Shown: one piece after another, positions 7,186 to 15,725 of the stretch
Numbering within the stretch: position 1 is the stretch's first letter
Layout of the letters: each line of letters starts with the position of its first letter
DNA from: Actinomycetota bacterium
GTDB taxonomy: Bacteria; Actinomycetota; Nitriliruptoria; Nitriliruptorales; Nitriliruptoraceae
Direction: 5' to 3'
Length of the DNA: 64,000 nucleotides
Assembly (NCBI GenBank): GCA_019347575.1
Contig: JAHWKY010000011.1
Coordinates: 62,001 to 126,000 of the forward strand
The notes under the pieces: generated by a model
Seen by the model: only the letters and a program-made list of their open reading frames with translations
What the model was told of the DNA's origin: nothing
The model's database searches: none
Translations under genes and position numbers: made by a program

Positions 7186-8061
7186 ATGTCGTCCGCGCGT
7201 ACTCTGGGTGCCGTTCTGCTGTTGGCATCGGCGATCGCTGCCCTGTCGGTGGTGCCGTTCGCGCTGTCGGCGGAGGCACCAGCCGCCACGGTCCAGGTCG
7301 AGGACAACGCCTACACTCCGGAGGTCGTCGAGGTCGCTACGGGCCAGACGGTGGAGTGGATCTGGACCGGAACCGGCGACCACAGCGTCACCTTCGAGGA
7401 CGGGGAGGACAGTCACCCCGGCTGCGGGATCACGAACCGCGAGGCGTGCGGGGGCACTGGCGACACCTACGAGCGGGCGTTCTCCAAGTCCGGGGACTTC
7501 CGCTACTGGTGCCGCGTCCACGTCAGCACTTACGACATGCGGGGGACCGTCCGGGTGACGGGGGCACAGCCCTCGCCCAGCCCGACCTCGCCCGATCTCC
7601 CGACGGAGTCCGAGACCACCGAGACGCCTTCGCCCACGCCCACGCCGAGCCGGACGCCGGCGCCGACGCCATCGACGGAGCCGACCGAGGAGCCGACCAC
7701 CGAACCGACCGAGGAGCCGACCGAGGACCCCTCGACGGAGCCGCCGTCGGAGCCGCCGTTCGTCCACGAGCCGCCACCCCCACCACCTCCTCCGCCTCCG
7801 CCGCGGCAGCTGCCGCTCGGCCCCGAACCGGACCCGAGCCCCACCGATGGGGTGTCGCCCAGCGAGATCGAGTTCGAGCCCTTCCCCGAGCCCGGCGAGG
7901 GCAGCGACGACCCGGCGGGTGACGAGGTCGCGGTGGCCTTCCCCGGCGGCGGGGATCCCGACCGCCCCGTGCTCCTGGTGGTCGCCACGCTCGCCGTGGT
8001 CGGCTCGGCGACGACGTTCGGGGCGCTGGTGCTGTTCGGGCCGCCCTGGATGGGCGGCTGA
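7186..8061 (+). CDS. Secreted, membrane-anchored cupredoxin-domain protein
   Basis: 291 aa. A signal peptide (LGAVLLLASAIAALSVVPF, cleaved near SAEA) leads into a plastocyanin-like domain at about 30-125. Type-1 copper ligands are visible: His66 (GDHSVTF), Cys109, His112 and Met118 (WCRVHVSTYDM). A Pro/Thr/Glu-rich spacer with PTEEPT-type repeats and a run of prolines follows, and a C-terminal hydrophobic helix (VLLVVATLAVVGSATTFGAL) anchors it to the membrane. Likely a surface copper protein for electron transfer. TACCGT sits 7 nt before the ATG, so the mRNA may be leaderless. Confidence 0.8.
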   Translation: MSSARTLGAVLLLASAIAALSVVPFALSAEAPAATVQVEDNAYTPEVVEVATGQTVEWIWTGTGDHSVTFEDGEDSHPGCGITNREACGGTGDTYERAFSKSGDFRYWCRVHVSTYDMRGTVRVTGAQPSPSPTSPDLPTESETTETPSPTPTPSRTPAPTPSTEPTEEPTTEPTEEPTEDPSTEPPSEPPFVHEPPPPPPPPPPPRQLPLGPEPDPSPTDGVSPSEIEFEPFPEPGEGSDDPAGDEVAVAFPGGGDPDRPVLLVVATLAVVGSATTFGALVLFGPPWMGG

Positions 8062-8136
8062 CCCGCCTCCCCCGGAAATCCACAGGCGCTGAGCGCGCGC
8101 CGTATCGCGTGTCGCACCCCCGACCTACGGTTGCGG

Positions 8137-8166
8137 TTGTGTGGAGCGCGGACGGTCCGGTACCGT
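8137..8166 (+). promoter_or_regulatory. Candidate sigma-70-type promoter for the rpsF operon
   Basis: TTGTGT (8137-8142) and TACCGT (8161-8166) with 18-bp spacing fit the loose actinobacterial housekeeping consensus (TTGnnn-18-TAnnnT). It would give a leader of about 185 nt before rpsF, containing the hairpin at 8192-8209. Confidence 0.4.
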
Positions 8167-8191
8167 CGCGCGGTCCCGCTCCGGGATCACC

Positions 8192-8209
8192 GGTCCGCCC
8201 CGGCGGACC
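8192..8209 (+). promoter_or_regulatory. Hairpin in the rpsF leader
   Basis: GGTCCGCC-CC-GGCGGACC, a perfect 8-bp inverted repeat in the 297-bp gap before rpsF. rpsF leaders in many bacteria carry an S6:S18-binding autoregulatory structure; whether this is one cannot be told by eye. Nothing else coding is seen in 8062-8358. Confidence 0.35.
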
Positions 8210-8358
8210 CCCGATCCCGTCCCGGCCGCCCACCGGCCGGCCTTCCCCGAGAGGGATGGTGAGCGGGCCGCACCCCTGCCCCTACCGGCGGTGGCGCGCG
8301 CGTCCACGGGCGCCGCGCGGTCGCGACCGAGGGGGGCCCATGGACCAGAGGAGGTGCC

Positions 8359-8670
8359 ATGCGTCGCTACGAGATGATGGTGATCATCCGCGACGAACTG
8401 GACGAGGAAGGCGCCCAGGGCGTCGTCCAGCGCATCCGTGACCTCGTGGAGCAACTCGAGGGTCGGATCGTGGACGAGGCTGACTGGGGGAAGCGCAAGT
8501 TCGCCTACGAGATCGACCACCAGAACTACGGGTGGTACGTGATCTTCGATGTCGAGCTGTCGGTCGAAGCCAAGGTCGAGATCGAACGCCAGCTGCGCAT
8601 CAGCGACAACGTCCTGCGCTTCCTGACCGTGCGCCCCGAGGCCCACGTTCACCGCAGCAAGAGCGCCTGA
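8359..8670 (+). CDS. rpsF: 30S ribosomal protein S6
   Basis: 103 aa, standard length for S6. It begins MRRYEMMVIIRDEL and has GKRKFAYEI and the FLTVRP core. S6 binds S18 on the small-subunit platform. GAGGAGG lies 6 nt before the ATG. It opens the conserved rpsF-ssb-rpsR-rplI-dnaB cluster. No long glutamate tail. Confidence 0.96.
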   Translation: MRRYEMMVIIRDELDEEGAQGVVQRIRDLVEQLEGRIVDEADWGKRKFAYEIDHQNYGWYVIFDVELSVEAKVEIERQLRISDNVLRFLTVRPEAHVHRSKSA

Positions 8671-8756
8671 GCCTGCTCCGCACCCCGTGGCCCGCCGGGC
8701 CGCGGGAGCAGACGAACCCGGCCGAGCCGGAGAGCAGCGAGCGAGAGGAGCCCGCG

Positions 8757-9218
8757 GTGGCCTACGAGAACAACTTCGTGACAATGATCGGCAACCTGGT
8801 CGACGAGCCCCAACTGCGCTTCACGGGCAGTGGCGTCCCGGTCGTCGGACTGCGCATCGCGTCCAGCCGGCGCTGGACGGGACAGGACGGCCAGCAGCGC
8901 GAGGAGACGATCTTCATCGACGTCAACGCGTGGCGCGAGCTCGCCGAGAACACGGCCGAGACGCTGCACAAGGGCGATCGGGCGATCGTGATCGGTCGGC
9001 TGAAGACGCGATCGTACGAGAACAAGGACAACCAGACGGTCTGGGTCACCGAGATCGAGGCCGACGAGATCGCGCCGAGCCTGCGCTGGGCCCGCGCGAC
9101 CGTGGAGAAGACCAACCGTCCCAGCAGCAACGTCGGTGCCGGTGCCAGTGCCGGTGCCAACTACGGCAACGGCGACGGTGGCAGCGTGCCTCCACCGTCC
9201 GACGACGTCCCCTTCTGA
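8757..9218 (+). CDS. ssb: Single-stranded DNA-binding protein
   Basis: 153 aa. One OB fold (residues 1-110) with the usual VTMIGNLVDEPQLRFT start and FIDVNAWRELAEN. A Gly/Ala/Ser-rich linker leads to the acidic tip DDVPF that recruits partner proteins. Binds single-stranded DNA during replication and repair. The GTG start at 8757 has a GAGAGGAG ribosome-binding site; the open frame upstream overlaps rpsF and is rejected. Lies between rpsF and rpsR, as is usual. Confidence 0.95.
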   Translation: MAYENNFVTMIGNLVDEPQLRFTGSGVPVVGLRIASSRRWTGQDGQQREETIFIDVNAWRELAENTAETLHKGDRAIVIGRLKTRSYENKDNQTVWVTEIEADEIAPSLRWARATVEKTNRPSSNVGAGASAGANYGNGDGGSVPPPSDDVPF

Positions 9219-9239
9219 TCACGAAAGCGAGACACATCT

Positions 9240-9473
9240 ATGGCTCGACGGAAGCGCCGTCGGCAGCAGCGGCAGCGTGCTTGCCGCTTCTGCCAGGACA
9301 GCATCGAGTACATCGACTACAAGGATCTGGCGACGCTCAAGCACTACCTGAACGAGCGCGCCAAGATCAAGGCGCGGCGCACGACGGGTGCCTGCGCGCA
9401 GCATCAGCGGCAGCTCGCGGCGGCGATCAAGAACGCCCGCGAGATGGCGCTGCTGCCCTACATCGCGCGCTGA
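9240..9473 (+). CDS. rpsR: 30S ribosomal protein S18
   Basis: 77 aa, full length. The N-terminus is strongly basic ([13 protein letters not shown]) and is followed by CRFCQDS, a two-cysteine (C+) arrangement that may bind zinc; then [13 protein letters not shown] and the C-terminal REMALLPYI. Partner of S6. It follows ssb by 21 nt. Confidence 0.96.
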   Translation: MARRKRRRQQRQRACRFCQDSIEYIDYKDLATLKHYLNERAKIKARRTTGACAQHQRQLAAAIKNAREMALLPYIAR

Positions 9474-9486
9474 GCGAGGTGATCGC

Positions 9487-10182
9487 ATGAAGATCGTCCT
9501 GAAGGCGGAGGTCGACAACCTCGGGCTGCCCGGGGACGTCGTCGACGTCGCCGACGGCTACGGCCGCAACTACCTCATCCCGCGGGGGCTCGCCATCAAG
9601 GCGACCCCCGGCGCGATGAAGGAGGCCGCGGCGCTGACGCGCTCACGCAAGGCGCGCGAGGCCAAGACCCTCGGGTCGGCCGAGGCGGCCAAGAACGCCC
9701 TCGAGGCGCGCACGTTGCGCATCCCGGTACGCGTCGACGAGGCCGGGCACCTGTACGGCTCCGTCCGCGCCGAGGACGTCCGCACCGTGCTCAAGGCGCG
9801 TGGCCACGACATCGAGCGGCGCCGCATCGACCTCAAGACGCCGATCAAGCAGATCGGGACCTACGAGGTCGAGATCCACGTCCACCCCCAGGTCAGCGCC
9901 ACCGTGGAGGTCGAGGTCGTGGACCAGGAGGGCGAGGTCACCGTCGAATCGCTCGCCGGCGCCAAGGCGGCCGAGGAGCGCTCGATCGAGGAGGCTGCGC
10001 TCGAGGCGGCCGCGCAGCTCGAGGGCGACGAGGCGGCCGAGGGCGAGCCCGGAACCGACGCGACCGAGAGCGAAGCCACCACCGACGAGGCGGCCCGCGA
10101 CGAGGCGCCGCGGACCGACGCGGCCGCCCCGGCGGCGGCCAGTGACGAGCCCATCGAACAGCCGGAGGACGCCCCGGCGTAA
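9487..10182 (+). CDS. rplI: 50S ribosomal protein L9 with long acidic C-terminal extension
   Basis: 231 aa against about 150 for most L9 proteins. Residues 1-150 are normal L9: MKIVLKAEVDNLGLPGDVV, then GYGRNYLIPRGLA, the connecting helix and the C-terminal rRNA-binding domain ending near VEVVDQEGEV. The last 75 or so residues are Ala/Glu/Asp-rich low complexity (EGDEAAEGEPGTDATESEA and similar), unlikely to fold. L9 stabilises the L1 side of the 50S subunit. Starts 13 nt after rpsR. Confidence 0.94.
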   Translation: MKIVLKAEVDNLGLPGDVVDVADGYGRNYLIPRGLAIKATPGAMKEAAALTRSRKAREAKTLGSAEAAKNALEARTLRIPVRVDEAGHLYGSVRAEDVRTVLKARGHDIERRRIDLKTPIKQIGTYEVEIHVHPQVSATVEVEVVDQEGEVTVESLAGAKAAEERSIEEAALEAAAQLEGDEAAEGEPGTDATESEATTDEAARDEAPRTDAAAPAAASDEPIEQPEDAPA

Positions 10183-10199
10183 CGCGGGAAGGAGCCCCC

Positions 10200-13100
10200 G
10201 TGGGCACGGAACCCCGTGACCCCGCACGACCCGGCGACCTTCCCCCGCCAACCCCTCCACCCACCGGCAACGGCCAGTCCGGACCCGGTGGGCGCTACGA
10301 CCGCGTGCCCCCGGCGTCGCTGGAGGCCGAGGTCTCGGTGCTCGGTGCCGCGGTGCTGTCGCGCGCCGCGGCGGCCGAGGTCATGGAGCTGGTCCGTGCC
10401 AAGGACTTCTACCGCTCGGCCCACCGCACCGTCTTCGAGGGCATCTACGACCTGTTCGCGCGCGGTGAGCCGATCGACGCGATCACGCTGCTCGACTGGC
10501 TGACCAAGCGCGGCAAGCTCGAGGAGGTCGGCGGGGCGTCGGCCATCCACGACCTCGTCGCCGCCGTGCCGACCGCGGCGAACGCGGCGCACTACGCCCG
10601 CATAGTGCGCGAGAAGGCGATCCTGCGTGCGCTCATCGACGCCGGCACCAAGGTCGTGCAGATGGGCTACGACGCTGGCGACGACGTCAACCTCACGGTC
10701 GACCGCGCCGAGGCGCTGATCTACGAAATCGGCCAGACCGGCCACACCTCCGAGTACGCCCAGCTCAAGGATCTGCTCAACGAGTCGTTCGAGCGCATCG
10801 AGCAGCTCGCCGAGAACCGCTCCGAGGTCACCGGGCTCGCGACCGGCTTCAACGACCTCGACCGCCTCACCGCCGGCCTGCAGCCGCAGAACCTTGTGAT
10901 CATCGCCGCGAGACCCTCGATGGGGAAGTGCATCGCAGAAAGTAGCGGGCTTATCACTGATAGCAAGACGGGGGCGCGGAGGTCCGTACGAGAGGTTGTG
11001 GAGGGTCTCGACGGGTTCCACGTGGAGGCCCACGGTCCCGATCGTCGCCTCCACCACGTTCCGGTCGCGGCAGGCGTCTACAACGGTGTGCAGGCCGTGT
11101 TCGACGTGCGTACCCGGCTAGGTCGCCGTATCCGCGTGACCGCCAACCACCCGTTCCTGACCTACCAGGGCTGGCGCGAACTGGGCGACCTCAACACAGG
11201 CGATCTCATCGCGGTGCCTCGTGTCGTCCACGCCCGCGGTCAGGAGGCAGGGCCTGATGCCGAGGCGAAGCTGCTCGGATACCTCCTCGGGGACGGGGCA
11301 CTCACCGATCGCGTCCCGATCGTGACGACCACCAGCGCTGCCATCGAGGCCGATATCCGCTCGTGCGTCGCCAACTTCGGCGTCCGGGTGAAGGCCGCGT
11401 CGCGCGCTGACAACGGTGTCCGCACCCTCGCACTGAGACCGGCGCACGGCCGTGAGTCGCCCCGCAACTTCCTGCGTGAGCGGCTCGAGGAGCTGGGGCT
11501 GTGGGGGAAGGGCTCACACGACAAGTTCGTCCCCGATGCGGTGTTCCGCTACCCGACCGAACAGATCGCGACCTTCCTGTCGCGGTTGTACGCCTGTGGC
11601 GGATCCGCCTGGGTCGCCAAGGACCACGGGTACTTCGGCATCAGCTACGCGACCGTGTCGGAGCGACTGGCGCACGACCTCCAGCACCTGTTGTTGCGGT
11701 TCGGGATCATCGCTCGCATCCGCGAACGGCAGGTCAGGTGCGGCGACGAGCGCCGACGCGCGTTCGAGGTCGAGATCCGCGATGCCGCGAACTGTCGCCG
11801 CTTCATCGAGGAGATCGGGATCTTCTCGAAGGCGGAACAGTGCGCCGCGGTCATGGCCGTGATCGAGCAGCGAAGAGGGCTGCGTGAGACCAACGTCGAC
11901 CTGCTGCCGATCGAGGTGTGGGCGCTGATCCTCGCCGAGAAGGGTGACCGGCCCTGGGCCGATGTCAGCGAGACCACCGGACGCCCGCGCGACCACAACT
12001 GGCACGTCGGGAAGCGTCGTCCCTCGCGACGGCTGGTCGGTGAGCTGGCGGAAGCTCTCGACAGCCAGCCGTTGCGCGACCTCGCCGGTTCCGACGTGTA
12101 CTGGGACGAGATCGTGAGGATCGAGCCCGCTGGTGAGGAGCGGGTCTACGACCTCGAGGTGCCCGGTCTGCACAACTTCGTCGCCAACGACATCATCGTC
12201 CACAACTCCTCGCTCTCACTCAACGTCACGCACTACGTGGCCTCTGAGCTGGGCAAGCCCGCGGTCATCTTCAGCCTCGAGATGAGCAAGCAGGAGATCG
12301 TGCAGCGCCTGCTCGCTGCTGAAGCGAGCATCGATTCGTCGCGGCTGCGGACGGGGCGGCTGCAGGACCACGATTGGCGCAAGCTCGGCGACGCGCTCGG
12401 CAAGCTGTCGACCGCCCCGCTGTTCATCGACGACACGCCGTCGATCACCCTGATGGAGATCCGTTCCAAGGCGCGTCGCCTCAAGCAGCGTCACGGCCTC
12501 GAGCTGATCGTCGTCGACTACCTCCAGCTGATGCAGTCTCACCGCCGGGTCGAGAACCGCGTCCAGGAGGTCTCCGAGATCTCCCGCGGTCTCAAGATGC
12601 TCGCCAAGGAGCTCGATGTCCCGGTCATGGCGTTGAGCCAGCTCTCGCGTCAGCCCGAGAACCGCACCGACAAGCGTCCCCAACTCGCCGACCTCCGCGA
12701 GTCCGGCTGCCTGGTGTCCGAGTCGGTCGTGCTGCTCGCGGACGGGAGCACCGCCGCCATCGGCGACCTCGCGCAGCGGCAGGTGCGTGACATCGACGTC
12801 GTCGCCGTCGATGCGGACGGCGAGATGGTGACCGCGACGATGACGCACGCCTTCTCCAGCGGGATCAAGCGGGTCTACCGGCTGACGCTCGCGTCGGGCC
12901 GCGCGATCGAGGCGAGCGCGAACCACCCGTTCCTCACCCCGAAGGGCTGGCGCCGTCTCGACCAGCTCGTGATCGGGTCACACCTCGTCGTCACGGAGCC
13001 CCAGGGGTCGGTGGACCGGACCCCCTCCGAGTCCGGCGCGCTGCTGGCCCCCCCACGCGTCGGGATGACGTGGGACCTCATCGGGCGGATCGATGCCCTC

Positions 13101-13430
13101 GGCACGAGGGAGGTCTTCGACGCCACCGTGCCGGGCGTGCACAACTTCGTCGCCAACGGCATCGTCGTGCACAACTCGATCGAGCAGGATGCGGACATCG
13201 TGGGGTTCATCTACCGCGACGAGGTCTACGACGAGAACTCCCCCGACCGCGGCGTCGCGGAGCTGATCATCTCCAAGCACCGCAACGGTCCCACCGGCAC
13301 GGTCCGACTGGCTTTCCTCAACCACCTCACGAAGTTCGCCAACCTCGCACGCCAGCCCGCTGGCTACGCCGGGCCGGGCGGGAACGGCGGAGGTGCGCCG
13401 GCGCCGCCTCCGCCGCCGACGCCGGTGTAG
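10200..13430 (+). CDS. dnaB: Replicative DNA helicase DnaB carrying two inteins
   Basis: 1076-aa precursor; excision of 426 and 156 residues would leave about 494 aa, normal for DnaB. The N-terminal primase-interaction domain starts around residue 33. The RecA-like domain has a Walker A split by intein 1 (ARPSMGK, then SSLSLN), the H2 region SLEMSKQE, Walker B IVVDYLQLM and MALSQLSRQPE. Intein 2 splits DLRESG from SIEQDAD. The GTG start at 10200 follows GGGAAGGAG. The C-terminal tail is Gly/Pro rich. Unwinds DNA at the replication fork; activity depends on splicing at both sites. Confidence 0.96.
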   Translation: MGTEPRDPARPGDLPPPTPPPTGNGQSGPGGRYDRVPPASLEAEVSVLGAAVLSRAAAAEVMELVRAKDFYRSAHRTVFEGIYDLFARGEPIDAITLLDWLTKRGKLEEVGGASAIHDLVAAVPTAANAAHYARIVREKAILRALIDAGTKVVQMGYDAGDDVNLTVDRAEALIYEIGQTGHTSEYAQLKDLLNESFERIEQLAENRSEVTGLATGFNDLDRLTAGLQPQNLVIIAARPSMGKCIAESSGLITDSKTGARRSVREVVEGLDGFHVEAHGPDRRLHHVPVAAGVYNGVQAVFDVRTRLGRRIRVTANHPFLTYQGWRELGDLNTGDLIAVPRVVHARGQEAGPDAEAKLLGYLLGDGALTDRVPIVTTTSAAIEADIRSCVANFGVRVKAASRADNGVRTLALRPAHGRESPRNFLRERLEELGLWGKGSHDKFVPDAVFRYPTEQIATFLSRLYACGGSAWVAKDHGYFGISYATVSERLAHDLQHLLLRFGIIARIRERQVRCGDERRRAFEVEIRDAANCRRFIEEIGIFSKAEQCAAVMAVIEQRRGLRETNVDLLPIEVWALILAEKGDRPWADVSETTGRPRDHNWHVGKRRPSRRLVGELAEALDSQPLRDLAGSDVYWDEIVRIEPAGEERVYDLEVPGLHNFVANDIIVHNSSLSLNVTHYVASELGKPAVIFSLEMSKQEIVQRLLAAEASIDSSRLRTGRLQDHDWRKLGDALGKLSTAPLFIDDTPSITLMEIRSKARRLKQRHGLELIVVDYLQLMQSHRRVENRVQEVSEISRGLKMLAKELDVPVMALSQLSRQPENRTDKRPQLADLRESGCLVSESVVLLADGSTAAIGDLAQRQVRDIDVVAVDADGEMVTATMTHAFSSGIKRVYRLTLASGRAIEASANHPFLTPKGWRRLDQLVIGSHLVVTEPQGSVDRTPSESGALLAPPRVGMTWDLIGRIDALGTREVFDATVPGVHNFVANGIVVHNSIEQDADIVGFIYRDEVYDENSPDRGVAELIISKHRNGPTGTVRLAFLNHLTKFANLARQPAGYAGPGGNGGGAPAPPPPPTPV
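10929..12206 (+). other. Intein 1 of DnaB (P-loop site), LAGLIDADG type
   Basis: Residues 244-669. It begins Cys244 directly after the Walker A Gly-Lys and ends IIVHN before Ser670. Splicing blocks are intact: block B TANHPFLTYQGW, block F YDLEVPGLHNFVAN, terminal His-Asn. An inserted LAGLIDADG endonuclease is recognisable. The first motif LLGYLLGDG keeps Asp365. The second, FLSRLYACGGS, has Gly467 where the catalytic Asp is expected, so homing cleavage is probably lost while splicing should persist. Confidence 0.92.
12708..13175 (+). other. Intein 2 of DnaB (RESG/SIEQ site), mini-intein
   Basis: Residues 837-992, 156 aa with no endonuclease domain. Starts Cys837 (CLVSESVVLLADGS), has block B SANHPFLTPKGW and ends VPGVHNFVANGIVVHN before Ser993. 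The site is the same as that of the well-known Synechocystis DnaB intein. Size and blocks fit a naturally endonuclease-free mini-intein. Confidence 0.93.
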
Positions 13431-13434
13431 CCGG

Positions 13435-13677
13435 GTGGAGTCCTTGCAGTTCCTCATCGTCGGGGGGCTCGGGGCGATCGGCGCCGCCCTGACGGTTGGG
13501 ACGCTCGCGGCCCTCGTGAGGTACCGGCGCACGGGGCGGTGGCCCGGCGAGGAGGAACTCGACGACCCGCCGCCGGTGACCACCGGGCACTGGATCGGGC
13601 TGTGGCTGCGCGTGATCATCGGGGGGGCCCTGACGGTGTGGGCGGTCGTGTCGCTGGTCGCCGCTGACCTCCTGTGA
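13435..13677 (+). CDS. Small two-helix membrane protein, unknown
   Basis: 80 aa from the GTG at 13435, 4 bp after the dnaB stop. Two hydrophobic segments: FLIVGGLGAIGAALTVGTLA near residues 5-24 and LRVIIGGALTVWAVVSLVA near the C-terminus, joined by a charged loop with RYRRTGRWPGEEELDDPP. No family recognised. Its stop overlaps the start of the glycosyltransferase gene by 4 nt, so the two are probably translated together. Confidence 0.6.
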   Translation: MESLQFLIVGGLGAIGAALTVGTLAALVRYRRTGRWPGEEELDDPPPVTTGHWIGLWLRVIIGGALTVWAVVSLVAADLL

Positions 13678-15137
13678 GACCTGCGGCACCCGCCCCGTGG
13701 ACGCTCGCTGGCGTGCCCTGGCCGGGGTGGGTCGCGATCGTCGGAGCGACCGTCGCCGCCTACCTCGCGGTCGGCCCCTTCCTCCCCGACGACGCGTTCA
13801 TCCACCTCCGCTACGCCGAGAACCTCGCGGCGGGACACGGGTGGGTCTACAACGTCGGCGCGGTCTCGGCGGACGGCATGACCTCGCCGCTGTTCGTCGG
13901 GCTCGTCGCGCTGGTGGCGCTCGCGGTCCGTTCGGTTGAGACCGCGAGTGACCTCGTGATGGTCGGCTCGATGCTCGTCGCCGGCTGGGCCACCTACCGC
14001 ATCGTCGGACGGGACCGACCGGTGGTAGCGGGTCTGGCGGCACTGCTGCTGCTCACGTCCCCGTGGTTGGGGTCGACGCGCGGGATGGAGTCGTGGTTGT
14101 TCGTCGCGCTCACGTCGGTGGCCGTGCTCGCGGCGCGTGAACGGCACCACGTCGTGGCCGGTTCGGTGGCCGGGGCGCTGGGGCTGGTGCGGGGCGAGGG
14201 CGTCCTGCTCGTCCTCGTGCTCGCTGCCCAGTTGTGGCTGCGTGATCGCCGCGCCCCGGTCCGGTTCGCCGCCGCGGCCGTCGTCCCCCTCGCGGCGTGG
14301 GCGGCGTACGCGGCGGCGCTGTTCGGCACTCCGCTGCCGGGCACCTTGACCGCCAAGATCGCTCAGGCTCGGTCGGGGTTCTGGGGCGAGGGTCTGATGT
14401 ACCTACGCGGTTTCGTGGACATCGCCAACAAGTTCCGGTTCGGCCTCTGGGCGCTCGCCATCCTGGCGCTCCTCGGCGTCGCTGCGGCGGTTGGCGCCAC
14501 GACCCTGGTTCACCGCCACGGGCGCGATCTGGCGGCACCGGTACGCCGCCTCCTCGTCACGCCCGGCGTGATCACGATCGCGGCACTGGCGGCGGGAGTC
14601 GTCGTCGCGTACGGGCTGGTGTTCCAGGTGCCCGCCTACCACTGGTACTACGCCACACCGGTGCACGCCGCCGTTCTCGTCGCCGCGCTCGGCGTCGCGG
14701 ACCTGATCCGGCGAGGCGGGGCCGCCCTGGTCCTCACCGGGGTGGTCGTCGGGGCGCTGGCGGTGACCGGCATCCGGGCCACCCCTGACGACAAGCCGGT
14801 CCCGGGTTACGTCGCGGCCGCCGCGTGGTTCCGCGAGCAGGTCCCGGCAGGCGCGTCGATCGCAGCGACCGAGATCGGCGGGCTCGGCTACCACGTCCCC
14901 AACCCCATCGTCGACTACCTCGGGTTGCTGTCAGACCGGGCCGCCGAACACCTCGGCCGGGGCGATCTGGCCTGGTGGCTAGAGGCGTTCGAGCCCGATT
15001 ACTGGCTCGTGCACGACCCGGCGTGGCCGTTCGAAGCGCCCGCGATGCAGACCGACCACTTCCAGCGCAACTACCTCCAGTTCGGCGAGGTCGACGCCTT
15101 CGTCGTGTACCGCCGGCGTGGGGCGCCGGTGCGCTGA
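13674..15137 (+). CDS. GT-C family membrane glycosyltransferase-like protein
   Basis: 487 aa with about ten predicted membrane helices. The first periplasmic loop has DDAFIHLRYAENLAAGHG, the Asp-Asp signature of polyprenyl-phosphate-sugar-dependent GT-C enzymes such as mycobacterial arabinofuranosyltransferases. The GTG start overlaps the previous stop. The C-terminus is a soluble domain after the last helix (HVPNPIVDYLGLLSD). Likely transfers a sugar from a lipid carrier to an envelope glycan; donor and acceptor unknown. Confidence 0.7.
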   Translation: MRPAAPAPWTLAGVPWPGWVAIVGATVAAYLAVGPFLPDDAFIHLRYAENLAAGHGWVYNVGAVSADGMTSPLFVGLVALVALAVRSVETASDLVMVGSMLVAGWATYRIVGRDRPVVAGLAALLLLTSPWLGSTRGMESWLFVALTSVAVLAARERHHVVAGSVAGALGLVRGEGVLLVLVLAAQLWLRDRRAPVRFAAAAVVPLAAWAAYAAALFGTPLPGTLTAKIAQARSGFWGEGLMYLRGFVDIANKFRFGLWALAILALLGVAAAVGATTLVHRHGRDLAAPVRRLLVTPGVITIAALAAGVVVAYGLVFQVPAYHWYYATPVHAAVLVAALGVADLIRRGGAALVLTGVVVGALAVTGIRATPDDKPVPGYVAAAAWFREQVPAGASIAATEIGGLGYHVPNPIVDYLGLLSDRAAEHLGRGDLAWWLEAFEPDYWLVHDPAWPFEAPAMQTDHFQRNYLQFGEVDAFVVYRRRGAPVR

Positions 15138-15689
15138 GCGCGGTGCTCCCAGCCGGGTCCCTCACGTCGGTCCACGCCGCTAGTCGCCGCCGGCGAGCCC
15201 AACCCGGTCATCGACCTCGTCGTCGACCCACGGGACCGGGTGTGGTGGAGCGACCCGGGGGCGCACCCGGCCTACAAGGTCCCGAGCCGGGACGTCGTGC
15301 TCGTCACCGACGAGGTCTACGGCGACGCGCTCGACCCCGTCACCGGCCAGGACCACGGCTGCCCATGGGGCTGGGTGCGGATGATCGACATCTCCGACCC
15401 GGCAGACCCGCAGCGGGTCGGCAAGTTCAAGCCCGAGCCGCTGCCGGTGGTCGTCACCGAGGACCCGGCGCTGAGCCTGGGCATCGACAAGGTCGTCATG
15501 TGGAGCTTCCCCGTCATCGAGGACGGGCTGATCTACGCCCTCGACCTCCGCAACGGCCTCTACATCCTGCGCTACACGGGACCCGGCTCGGACGACATCG
15601 ATGCCATCGAGTTCCTCGAGGGCAACTCCAACCTCGGCGACGCGCTGCGCTACGAGCCGGTCCCCGATCCCGAGGAGGAGTCGAGCTGA
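15138..15689 (+). pseudogene. 5'-truncated LVIVD-repeat-type protein remnant
   Basis: The frame is open from just after the glycosyltransferase stop but has no start codon before the GTG at 15240, which falls inside conserved-looking sequence (DPRDRVWWSDPGAHPAYKVP). What follows resembles the C-terminal part of secreted LVIVD/beta-propeller proteins: VVLVTDEVYG, GWVRMIDISDPADPQRVGKF, then a last blade with YALDLRNGLYILRY. Signal peptide and early blades are missing. Probably a deletion remnant; a short functional protein from 15240 (149 aa) is possible. Family assignment is from recall. Confidence 0.55.
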
Positions 15690-15725
15690 CCGGCACGGAG
15701 TAGGGTGGCGGGCGGAGGGATGCCC

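Noticed and set aside
7650-7810. Tandem repeat array or CRISPR-like repeats in the cupredoxin gene
   Set aside because: It is an in-frame Pro/Thr/Glu linker with imperfect PTEEPT units, usual for surface proteins; no spacers.
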